From Spirochaetota bacterium (GTDB lineage: Bacteria > Spirochaetota > Leptospiria > Turneriellales > Turneriellaceae): DNA of 9,860 bases. The stretch's first letter is position 1. Each line of letters opens with the position of its first letter. The notes below the pieces were generated by a model. The model saw only the letters and a program-made list of their open reading frames with translations, was not told the origin of the DNA and searched no databases. Both the position numbers and the translations under genes were made by a program. This document shows positions 1-4,514 of the stretch, piece by piece. The DNA lies in assembly GCA_963205035.1 (NCBI GenBank), contig CAUJII010000063.1, positions 1 through 9,860 on the forward strand, given 5' to 3'.

Positions 1-661
1 TGCGCACGTAGCCACGCGCCAAATTGCGAAACGCAACTGCATTCGTTGGGTTACGCCTGACTCCCATGCGCAGCCACTCCATAGCCGCTTTAGGCTTTCC
101 TTTCTTGAACTCTTGGTTGGCAAGGAGCGCATAAGTCTCAGGGTCTTTCTCATCGAGCTTTAATGCTTTCAGATATTCGAGGCGCGCTTTGTCGTTTTTC
201 TTGAGCGATTCATAGACGCGCCCCTTGCGCTTCAAAGGCGCGGTTTGTTTCGTGTCTAAATCCGCCGCACGCGACGCGAATTGAAGGGCCTTTTCATTTT
301 GCCCCATGGCTTCGTAAATTTTAGAGAGTAGGAGATACTGCGCGACGAGAAATTCTTTTGTGGCCCCCTTCCGCTCTCCAATCGAAATTGCCGCGAGCGC
401 GTGTTTTTCGGCAGCAGGCAGTTCTTTGAGCTCAAAATGAAGTGCTGCGAGTTCTGCGTGCGTCTTAAAGTCTTCTGCGTCGAGTTTGAGAAGTTCTTGG
501 AGCGATTGAATTTTGAGTTGCCGCTCGTCTTGGATGGCGCTTGGTTCAAAACCCTCGAGGGGATTTTTTTTGGAGTAACTATTATAGGCGATGACGAAAA
601 AAAATGCTAAAAGCAGAAGAGAAAGAGCTGCTTTTAAGTTACGATGCGGCACCGGGCTCAT
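1..661 (-). CDS. Membrane-anchored TPR protein, C-terminus cut by window edge
   Basis: The reading frame opens at an ATG at 661-659 and runs off the left edge after 220 residues. Residues 10-27 form one hydrophobic segment (a run of Ala, Leu, Phe), preceded by basic residues, so this is probably an uncleaved membrane anchor with the rest outside the cytoplasm. From about residue 64 the protein is built of roughly 34-residue helical pairs with TPR spacing: about 64-97, 104-137, 142-173 and 174-207, the last ones showing the usual Ala/Tyr/Ala positions and Asp-Pro or Asn-Pro repeat ends. It starts 22 bases after the ccmE stop on the same strand, with no strong Shine-Dalgarno, so it is probably co-transcribed with ccmE. 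One membrane helix plus TPRs next to ccmE recalls CcmI/CycH, the apocytochrome-binding TPR subunit of cytochrome c maturation. That role is inferred from context only; a generic TPR protein is equally possible from sequence. Confidence 0.85.
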   Translation of the reverse strand, partial: MSPVPHRNLKAALSLLLLAFFFVIAYNSYSKKNPLEGFEPSAIQDERQLKIQSLQELLKLDAEDFKTHAELAALHFELKELPAAEKHALAAISIGERKGATKEFLVAQYLLLSKIYEAMGQNEKALQFASRAADLDTKQTAPLKRKGRVYESLKKNDKARLEYLKALKLDEKDPETYALLANQEFKKGKPKAAMEWLRMGVRRNPTNAVAFRNLARGYVR

Positions 662-683
662 GCCCGATTATCGGCAAAATTGG

Positions 684-1106
684 TTAATACGTTGTCTTTT
701 TATCCATGCCCGGCGCTTCGTAACGCGACGCACACTTCGCCATGACTTTATGCGAAACAAAGACGTTGCGCGAGGCATCGTAGAAACCTTCAACGCCGGC
801 CTCTGCACCGTCTTGAAAAGTATCGGGGAGGAGTGTTTTTCCCGAATGTTCGACGACGAGTTCGTTGCTTTTGTCAAAAATGACAAAACGCGCCCTGACC
901 CCTTCTCTTTCAATGCTCCCTTCTTTTATTTTTCCATAGACGGTTAAATTCCGCTTTGCCAATTTGTCTACATTGCCCTGCAAAATCTCTTGCTTGAATT
1001 GATTGAGTTGCAGGTGAACCTGCGCTGCGTTCGACGAGGAGGTGACGACGAGGGTGCCCAACGCCACTGCGAGAAGAATAAAGAAAACGGTCAGTTTGGT
1101 GCGCAT
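684..1106 (-). CDS. ccmE: Cytochrome c maturation heme chaperone CcmE, CxxxY type
   Basis: CcmE takes heme from the CcmABCD complex and hands it to the CcmF synthetase for attachment to apocytochrome c in the periplasm. The 140-residue product has an N-terminal membrane anchor (about residues 5-24) and then a beta-rich OB-fold domain with family landmarks: VYGKIKEGSI at 57-66, the LLPDTFQDG segment at 92-100, and VMAKCASRYEAP at 121-132. In the classical protein the heme is held covalently by His in an HxxxY motif; here that position is Cys125, with Tyr129 kept, giving CxxxY. This variant is known from archaea and Desulfovibrio-like bacteria (system I*). Length is normal for the family. It lies between a HEAT-repeat gene and a TPR gene on the same strand. 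No clear Shine-Dalgarno precedes the ATG. The assignment is strong; the heme ligand difference is read directly from the sequence. Confidence 0.93.
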   Translation of the reverse strand: MRTKLTVFFILLAVALGTLVVTSSSNAAQVHLQLNQFKQEILQGNVDKLAKRNLTVYGKIKEGSIEREGVRARFVIFDKSNELVVEHSGKTLLPDTFQDGAEAGVEGFYDASRNVFVSHKVMAKCASRYEAPGMDKKTTY

Positions 1107-1166
1107 AGAGTTATTCGAGAGACTTGAAACACCGCGACAAGCGAAGAATGAAATAGCCCACGGGTG

Positions 1167-1201
1167 CGCGAGTTTGAGTTTAGGCTTAGAACTCGCGTTC
1201 T
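1167..1201 (-). other. Inverted repeats between HEAT gene and ccmE
   Basis: Just after the HEAT-gene stop codon two overlapping inverted repeats are visible: 8-base arms at 1167-1174 and 1190-1197 (CGCGAGTT/AACTCGCG) with a 15-base loop, and the compact palindrome AGAACTCGCGTTCT at 1188-1201. They share bases and cannot form together. No T-run follows on the minus strand, so this is not a classical intrinsic terminator. It may be an intercistronic stem that tunes ccmE expression or mRNA decay, or it may be chance. Confidence 0.35.
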
Positions 1202-1203
1202 AC

Positions 1204-1950
1204 TTAATTCGCAAACTGCGTCGCACTTATCGCACGCGCCAACGCCTGACGCACCTCGCTATCGGGCTCAATGGCGTGTGCACGCTCTAAATCCGTCAAA
1301 ACTTCTTTATTTCGACAAGACTCTAAAACTTCGGCTGCACGGAGTCTTGCCGAACGGTCGCTACTCAAAAGAATTTTTGAAAGCTCGATGACGTGTTCCA
1401 CCTTACCGCCTTCAAAGCGTAGCGCGGTATTGAGCATCTCGACTCGCGTGAGGTCGTCTTTTTCTCCGGCGATTTTTCCAGAGACCGCCTCAGACGCCGA
1501 ACGATCATCCATGTCAAAAAGCGCTCGAGCGGCACGCCGGCGCAAGAGGGTTTCGCTATCCCCTAAGTAAGGCGAAATAGTCTTGATGTCTTCTTTGTTG
1601 CCGATAAGCCCCAGAGCCTGGATTACCGCCGCTTTGGCATGAAGGTCTTTTTCTTCGCTGAGAAGTTTCAAGAGACTCTCACGCGCTTCACTCGCCTTGA
1701 GATGCCCCAACGCATTGGCGCTCTCGCGACGCAGTGTCGCGTTCTCTGCGCCTTGCGTTTTGAGGTGAGCTATGAGAGGATAGACGCACGCTTGGATTTT
1801 ACCGACTGCGCATTCGCGGATGGCATCAATTTGAATCTGCCCCGACTCTTGTCCCGCTTCAAAAGCCTTTCGCAACCGATAAGACCTTACATCTTCAGCA
1901 GACAACGTAGACAAACCCGCAAAGGCTAAGACAAGCGCAAGAGACTTCAT
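1204..1950 (-). CDS. Secreted HEAT-repeat protein
   Basis: The 248-residue product starts at the ATG at 1950-1948. The frame continues upstream to a TTG at 1986, but only the ATG places a signal peptide at the N-terminus: MKSLALVLAFAGLSTLSA, with likely cleavage before Glu19. The mature part is almost entirely alpha-helical and consists of HEAT or PBS-lyase-like repeats, best seen between residues 78 and 145, where Arg-Arg-x-(S/A)-A-x-A-L-G-x-(L/I) type helices alternate with short L-x-x-L-L helices, and again near 198-245. Such repeats bind other proteins; no catalytic residues are seen. The gene lies 97 bases upstream of ccmE on the same strand, so a periplasmic scaffold role connected with cytochrome maturation is possible but inferred. 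It is divergent from the lipoprotein gene at 2071. Confidence 0.85.
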   Translation of the reverse strand: MKSLALVLAFAGLSTLSAEDVRSYRLRKAFEAGQESGQIQIDAIRECAVGKIQACVYPLIAHLKTQGAENATLRRESANALGHLKASEARESLLKLLSEEKDLHAKAAVIQALGLIGNKEDIKTISPYLGDSETLLRRRAARALFDMDDRSASEAVSGKIAGEKDDLTRVEMLNTALRFEGGKVEHVIELSKILLSSDRSARLRAAEVLESCRNKEVLTDLERAHAIEPDSEVRQALARAISATQFAN

Positions 1951-2070
1951 AACCGCATCGAGCCATAACGCGTGCCACGGCGTCAATTCACAAATAAAGA
2001 AAAAGAATCGTCTCGTGAAAGAGCTTCTGCGCCGTGGTTCACTGGTGGCTCACGGAGTTCAAAACATCCC
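1951..2070. promoter_or_regulatory. Divergent promoter region with a GC-rich inverted repeat
   Basis: This 120-base spacer separates the divergent HEAT and lipoprotein genes and must hold promoters for both unless transcription reads in. It contains an inverted repeat with 8-base arms, CCACGGCG at 1975-1982 and CGCCGTGG at 2030-2037, 47 bases apart, enclosing an A-rich stretch. Such spacing could be an operator pair or a leader stem, but no clear -35/-10 pair was recognised. Function is unproven. Confidence 0.35.
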
Positions 2071-2724
2071 ATGAAAAGAACACCGCGTATTTTTCTATTC
2101 GCTTTCCTTATCTTTTGGTTTGCTCAATGCACGAGTAACGATCTTGTCACATCGCTCGTCTTGAAAAATCCTCCGCAGAATCGCAAAGGTTCTCCAGAAG
2201 GAACGTTTCGCCTCTCCGATCTGCCCCACCGGCTTTCGTTATCGCTCCCAACGAATGAAAATATCGACGAGCTTTCCGAAGAGCTCAAACTCTCGAGCAA
2301 TGCAAAATACAGCCGGCTGCCTCCTTTAACGTATCTGCGTTTTGATTTTGAAAACACGAACTCGAGTGTGTGGGATTTAGACTTGAACGCAGTCTATTTT
2401 ACCGCAGGCGATAAAACTTTTAGCGTCATCCAAAAAAATGAATACCGAGAACGTTATACATCCGTCGCATATTCCCGGTTCCCTTATGACACAATTTTTG
2501 CGCCGTATATCACGTTGCGCCAGAAGAAGCCGCCCAAAGATAAATTTTGGTTCACGAAAGGAAAACCGAATGAACCCATGGCAGTCGGCTCTGAGGAAAG
2601 TGGTTTCCAAATTTTGCCGATGGAATTTATTCCGCTCGAAGTTGAAGACATAACGCTTCACTATCCGGGCGAGAATAAAACGAAACGCACTTTGCAATTA
2701 AGCATTAAAACAGAAAGGGGATAA
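2071..2724 (+). CDS. Predicted lipoprotein of unknown function
   Basis: The 217-residue product starts at ATG 2071, with GGAG at 2054-2057 as a distant ribosome binding site. A GTG at 1972 is in frame, but the residues it would add are polar and lack signal character. The N-terminus has basic residues, a hydrophobic core rich in Phe and Leu, and a lipobox-like FAQC at 17-20, so Cys20 is the likely lipidated residue. Gln at -1 is unlike the usual Ala, Gly or Ser but fits the looser lipoboxes of spirochaetes. The mature chain is rich in aromatic and charged residues and looks beta-rich. No family was recognised. Its stop lies two bases before the start of the YhhN-family gene, indicating a coupled operon, so the two may act on the same envelope process. 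Confidence 0.8.
   Translation: MKRTPRIFLFAFLIFWFAQCTSNDLVTSLVLKNPPQNRKGSPEGTFRLSDLPHRLSLSLPTNENIDELSEELKLSSNAKYSRLPPLTYLRFDFENTNSSVWDLDLNAVYFTAGDKTFSVIQKNEYRERYTSVAYSRFPYDTIFAPYITLRQKKPPKDKFWFTKGKPNEPMAVGSEESGFQILPMEFIPLEVEDITLHYPGENKTKRTLQLSIKTERG
2715..2721 (+). promoter_or_regulatory. Ribosome binding site of the YhhN-family gene
   Basis: AAGGGGA sits inside the last codons of the upstream lipoprotein gene, five bases before ATG 2727. It fixes the start and implies translational coupling of the two genes. Confidence 0.75.
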
Positions 2725-2726
2725 CC

Positions 2727-3341
2727 ATGGAAAGTCGACTCATTATATTTAGCCTCTTGGTCTTAGCAGCCGTTATGGCAAAAGTCCTCAGACTGCGTGC
2801 GTACGGCATACTGAAGCCACTCCCCATTCTCTTTATCTTGCTCCTGGCATATCTCTCGGGAAAGCATCTCGAACCGCTGTGGCTCATGGCGATCCTCTTT
2901 GGTCTGGCCGGTGACCTTTTTCTCCTTTGGCGGCAGGGTTTTATTCCGGGTCTCTTGAGTTTTCTCTTCGGGCATATTTTCTATATCTATGCGTTTGGCG
3001 CAAAGTCAGTCGCCTCTTACAGTTCACTCAGCGTTTTCACAACGGGAATAATTGCTCTTATGGCTTTTTTCTACTTCGCAAGACACCTTATCCAGTCGCG
3101 CCAGAAGAAATACATCTTACCGCTTTTTTTCTATATTGGTGTTTCTGCTCTGTTAGTCGTTGCAGCACTCCAAGCGCCGTTGGTTTATACTGGAGCTATC
3201 GGTGCCATTTTTTTCGTTTTTTCTGATTTTTTGTTGGCTTTTGATAAGTTCGTTCGTCCAAGTTGGTATGTTCAGGCGGGAGTATCGCTTACTTACTTTG
3301 CAGCCCAGTGGCTTCTGGCACTGCACTTTGCTGCAATCTAA
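2727..3341 (+). CDS. YhhN/TMEM86-family membrane protein (lysoplasmalogenase-like)
   Basis: This 204-residue integral membrane protein has about eight hydrophobic segments and the marks of the YhhN/TMEM86 family: Lys-Pro-Leu-Pro at 30-33, GLAGDLFLLW at 59-68 with Asp63, the FLFGHIFYIYAF stretch at 79-90, and FSDFLLAFDKF at 165-175 with Asp167 and Asp173. Length matches the bacterial family. Characterised members (human TMEM86A/B and some bacterial YhhN proteins) hydrolyse the vinyl-ether bond of lysoplasmalogens; the conserved aspartates fit a membrane hydrolase. Whether this organism makes plasmalogens cannot be seen here, so the substrate is open. The gene begins two bases after an unknown lipoprotein gene and is followed 45 bases later by spoVG. 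Confidence 0.85.
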   Translation: MESRLIIFSLLVLAAVMAKVLRLRAYGILKPLPILFILLLAYLSGKHLEPLWLMAILFGLAGDLFLLWRQGFIPGLLSFLFGHIFYIYAFGAKSVASYSSLSVFTTGIIALMAFFYFARHLIQSRQKKYILPLFFYIGVSALLVVAALQAPLVYTGAIGAIFFVFSDFLLAFDKFVRPSWYVQAGVSLTYFAAQWLLALHFAAI

Positions 3342-3373
3342 GCGAATCTCTCCAGAACAAACTATCGATAAAC

Positions 3374-3379
3374 AGGGGA
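3374..3379 (+). promoter_or_regulatory. Ribosome binding site of spoVG
   Basis: AGGGGA lies seven bases before ATG 3387 and supports this start. Confidence 0.75.
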
Positions 3380-3386
3380 TTTAACT

Positions 3387-3710
3387 ATGGAACATGTCCG
3401 TATTTCACGGATTCAAGTCTTTCCACAAACCGACAGTAGCAACACGATTGGCTACGCGCATGTGACACTCTCCGAAGCGTTTGTCGTCAAGAATCTGCGT
3501 CTTGTGAAGGGTAAAAAGGGCGTGTTTTTGGGAATGCCCTCGTTCAAACTCCGTAACGGGGAATACTCCGACGTCTTCTTTCCTGTTTCCCGCGAAGCAC
3601 GCACGATGTTGACGGACGCCGTCGTTGCGGCGTTTCGTGTCGAATACCCACACTTGGTCGAAGGTTTGACGGTTTATGAGGCTGATCATTCGACATCGCT
3701 CGTGGGATAA
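3387..3710 (+). CDS. spoVG: SpoVG-family nucleic-acid-binding regulator
   Basis: SpoVG proteins are small DNA/RNA-binding regulators, named for Bacillus sporulation but found in non-sporing bacteria, including spirochaetes such as Borrelia, where the protein binds DNA and RNA and controls other genes. The product is 107 residues. It follows the family through the core: an N-terminal beta strand (VRISRIQVFP, 4-13), AFVVKNLRLVKGKKGVFLGMP at 31-51 with the diagnostic G-(V/L)-F-x-x-M-P, the GEYSDVFFPVSREAR segment at 58-72, and a helix at 73-86. A further tail of about 15 residues after the core is not recognised. The start is supported by a good Shine-Dalgarno. It is third in line after the lipoprotein and YhhN genes; the 45-base gap permits co-transcription or its own promoter. 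Confidence 0.92.
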   Translation: MEHVRISRIQVFPQTDSSNTIGYAHVTLSEAFVVKNLRLVKGKKGVFLGMPSFKLRNGEYSDVFFPVSREARTMLTDAVVAAFRVEYPHLVEGLTVYEADHSTSLVG

Positions 3711-3715
3711 AAAAC

Positions 3716-3725
3716 GTCCGAAAAA
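3716..3725 (+). repeat. GTCCGAAAAA upstream repeat, copy 1
   Basis: This 10-base string, preceded by ATAAAAAAC, recurs at 4098-4107 preceded by ATAAAA. Each copy lies in the spacer upstream of one of the two paralogous secreted-protein genes, so it probably belongs to a shared promoter or regulatory module that was duplicated together with the gene. Confidence 0.5.
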
Positions 3726-3754
3726 ATTTCTCTGTGCGTCTTAAGCATCGGGGT

Positions 3755-3760
3755 TATATA
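3755..3760 (+). promoter_or_regulatory. Possible -10 element upstream of the first cysteine-hairpin gene
   Basis: TATATA lies 28 bases before ATG 3784 within an AT-rich stretch that ends at the ribosome binding site. No convincing -35 hexamer is found 16-18 bases upstream, so this is a weak candidate that would give a very short leader. Confidence 0.25.
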
Positions 3761-3769
3761 TAAAACTCC

Positions 3770-3774
3770 AGGAG
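3770..3774 (+). promoter_or_regulatory. Ribosome binding site of the first cysteine-hairpin gene
   Basis: AGGAG lies nine bases before the ATG. It is embedded in CTCCAGGAGAAAA, a string repeated exactly before the second paralogue at 4187-4199. Confidence 0.8.
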
Positions 3775-3783
3775 AAAACAAAA

Positions 3784-4032
3784 ATGAAAAAACTTTTAAT
3801 GGCGTTAGCAGTTGCCGTCTTTGCAGTTGCGTCTATTTCAGCGAAGAAATTGACAGCAGAGCAAAAAACTTGCATCAAAACAGCGCAAGAAACTCGCAAG
3901 ACTGCAAACGACGCCTGCAAAGCGCTCAAAGGTAAAGAAAAGAAGAAATGCCGTGCTGACGCAAAAAAAGCGTTCGACGAATCGGCAAAAACTTGCAAAA
4001 CAGCGGCAGCTACGCCTGCAGCAGCTCAGTAA
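3784..4032 (+). CDS. Small secreted Lys-rich four-cysteine protein, paralogue 1
   Basis: This 82-residue protein has a textbook signal peptide (MKKLLMALAVAVFAVASISA, likely cut after residue 20), giving a mature chain of about 62 residues dominated by Lys, Ala, Thr and Glu, probably helical. Cysteines at 30, 45, 56 and 71 are spaced C-x14-C-x10-C-x14-C. The symmetry suggests two helices folded as a hairpin with disulfides Cys30-Cys71 and Cys45-Cys56, a structural inference. The Ala/Pro-rich C-terminus looks disordered. The gene is followed by a close paralogue at 4206 with the same cysteine spacing and about 50% identity over the aligned mature core. No known family was recognised with confidence; PsiF proteins share the general style (small, secreted, Cys and Lys rich) but not the cysteine spacing seen here. 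Strong ribosome binding site; the real start is not in doubt. Confidence 0.85.
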   Translation: MKKLLMALAVAVFAVASISAKKLTAEQKTCIKTAQETRKTANDACKALKGKEKKKCRADAKKAFDESAKTCKTAAATPAAAQ

Positions 4033-4045
4033 GAAGATTTGACGA

Positions 4046-4080
4046 GCGGGTGTGGATAAGATAAAATCTTTTATTCACGC
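4046..4080 (+). terminator. Weak hairpin after paralogue 1, possible terminator
   Basis: Thirteen bases after the stop codon an imperfect stem is possible: GCG at 4046-4048 with CGC at 4078-4080, and an inner stem AAGAT/ATCTT at 4058-4062 and 4066-4070 with a three-base loop, followed by TTTATT. The stem is bulged and the T-run poor, so termination would be inefficient if it occurs here. Confidence 0.3.
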
Positions 4081-4081
4081 C

Positions 4082-4135
4082 TGTCTTTAGAATAAAAGTC
4101 CGAAAAAGACACCCTAAACGTCGTATTGTTTAGGG
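4082..4135 (+). other. Two adjacent hairpins in the spacer between the paralogues
   Basis: TGTCTTT at 4082-4088 is complementary to AAAGACA at 4105-4111 (16-base loop), and CCCTAAAC at 4112-4119 to GTTTAGGG at 4128-4135 (8-base loop). The second copy of GTCCGAAAAA (4098-4107) overlaps the right side of the first hairpin. The right arm of the second hairpin shares AGGG (4132-4135) with the left arm of the longer palindrome that follows, so those two stems are mutually exclusive in RNA. Confidence 0.45.
4098..4107 (+). repeat. GTCCGAAAAA upstream repeat, copy 2
   Basis: This is the exact second copy of the string at 3716-3725. It lies 98 bases before the start of paralogue 2, against 58 bases for copy 1; the extra length is taken up by the palindromic segment at 4132-4188. 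Confidence 0.5.
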
Positions 4136-4188
4136 ACTGTCTAAAACATCAACGAAACTCTTTGTTTGTGGTTTTTTAGACAGTCCCT
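4132..4188 (+). repeat. 57-bp segment with perfect 15-bp terminal inverted repeats
   Basis: AGGGACTGTCTAAAA at 4132-4146 is the exact reverse complement of TTTTAGACAGTCCCT at 4174-4188, with a 27-base interior holding a further small stem (AAAC 4155-4158, GTTT 4164-4167). The right end lies two bases before the AGGAG of paralogue 2. The paralogous upstream region of gene 1 has no such segment. Two readings are possible: a leader hairpin controlling paralogue 2, or a tiny inserted element, since GGGACTGTC-AAAA type ends resemble terminal repeats of some DDE-transposase insertion sequences (a general resemblance recalled, not a match to a named element). No target-site duplication is evident. 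Confidence 0.6.
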
Positions 4189-4190
4189 CC

Positions 4191-4195
4191 AGGAG
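4191..4195 (+). promoter_or_regulatory. Ribosome binding site of the second cysteine-hairpin gene
   Basis: AGGAG lies ten bases before ATG 4206 and directly after the palindromic segment, so formation of that stem would place a strong hairpin against the ribosome landing site. Confidence 0.8.
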
Positions 4196-4205
4196 AAAAA
4201 ATACA

Positions 4206-4445
4206 ATGAAAAAACTTTTAGTAGCGTTAGCAATTGGCGTCTTTGCAGTTGCGTCGGTTTCAGCAAACTTGACAAAAGAAGAAAAAGCGTGCATCAAACG
4301 CATCGACGACAAACATAAAAAAGCGTACAACGCTTGCAAAAAGAAAAAAGGCGATGCAAAAAAGCAATGCCAAGCCGACGTGAAAAAGGCGCGCAAGGCT
4401 GAGGTCGAAACTTGTAAGCCAAAAGCAGCAGCACCTGCGGCTTAA
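4206..4445 (+). CDS. Small secreted Lys-rich four-cysteine protein, paralogue 2
   Basis: This 79-residue paralogue of the preceding gene has a signal peptide of 20 residues (MKKLLVALAIGVFAVASVSA) and a mature chain with cysteines at 29, 44, 55 and 70, again C-x14-C-x10-C-x14-C. The signal-peptide DNA differs from its sister at only 6 of 60 positions, while the mature core keeps about half its residues: the cysteines, Ile after the first, the Lys-Gly turn between the second and third, and an Ala-Asp-x-Lys-Lys-Ala stretch after the third. Lysine content is even higher than in the sister, so the mature protein is strongly basic; binding to an anionic partner such as lipid A, DNA or a metal-loaded ligand cannot be told apart from sequence. 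Function unknown. A 36-bp palindrome follows the stop. Confidence 0.85.
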   Translation: MKKLLVALAIGVFAVASVSANLTKEEKACIKRIDDKHKKAYNACKKKKGDAKKQCQADVKKARKAEVETCKPKAAAPAA

Positions 4446-4459
4446 TTCAAGAATCTATC

Positions 4460-4495
4460 TATACGTTTTTGGTCGCATGCGACCAAAAGCGTATA
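4460..4495. promoter_or_regulatory. 36-bp near-perfect palindrome between paralogue 2 and the aminopeptidase gene
   Basis: The segment is self-complementary around 4477/4478, with one T-G mismatch (4466 against 4489). The inner 22 bases (4467-4488, TTTTGGTCGCATGCGACCAAAA) are a perfect palindrome. It starts 15 bases after the paralogue 2 stop and ends 19 bases before the aminopeptidase ATG. As RNA it would form a very stable stem and could stop transcription or protect the upstream mRNA, but no T-run follows. As DNA the GGTCGCATGCGACC core looks like a dimeric operator placed over the aminopeptidase promoter. The sequence does not decide between these. Confidence 0.6.
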
Positions 4496-4514
4496 TGCTC
4501 TAATTTCCTCCTCC

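Noticed and set aside
591..947. Plus-strand open frame of 118 codons
   Set aside because: It is antisense to the end of ccmE and the start of the TPR gene, both of which have clear domain support.
1972..2070. Upstream GTG start for the lipoprotein
   Set aside because: The extra 33 residues are polar, lie before a good signal peptide with lipobox, and would place the signal sequence internally.
3784..4445. Assignment of the two small proteins to the PsiF family
   Set aside because: Size, secretion and Cys/Lys content are similar, but PsiF has repeats with different cysteine spacing and a characteristic Leu-Thr-Pro-Gln-Gln start that is absent here.
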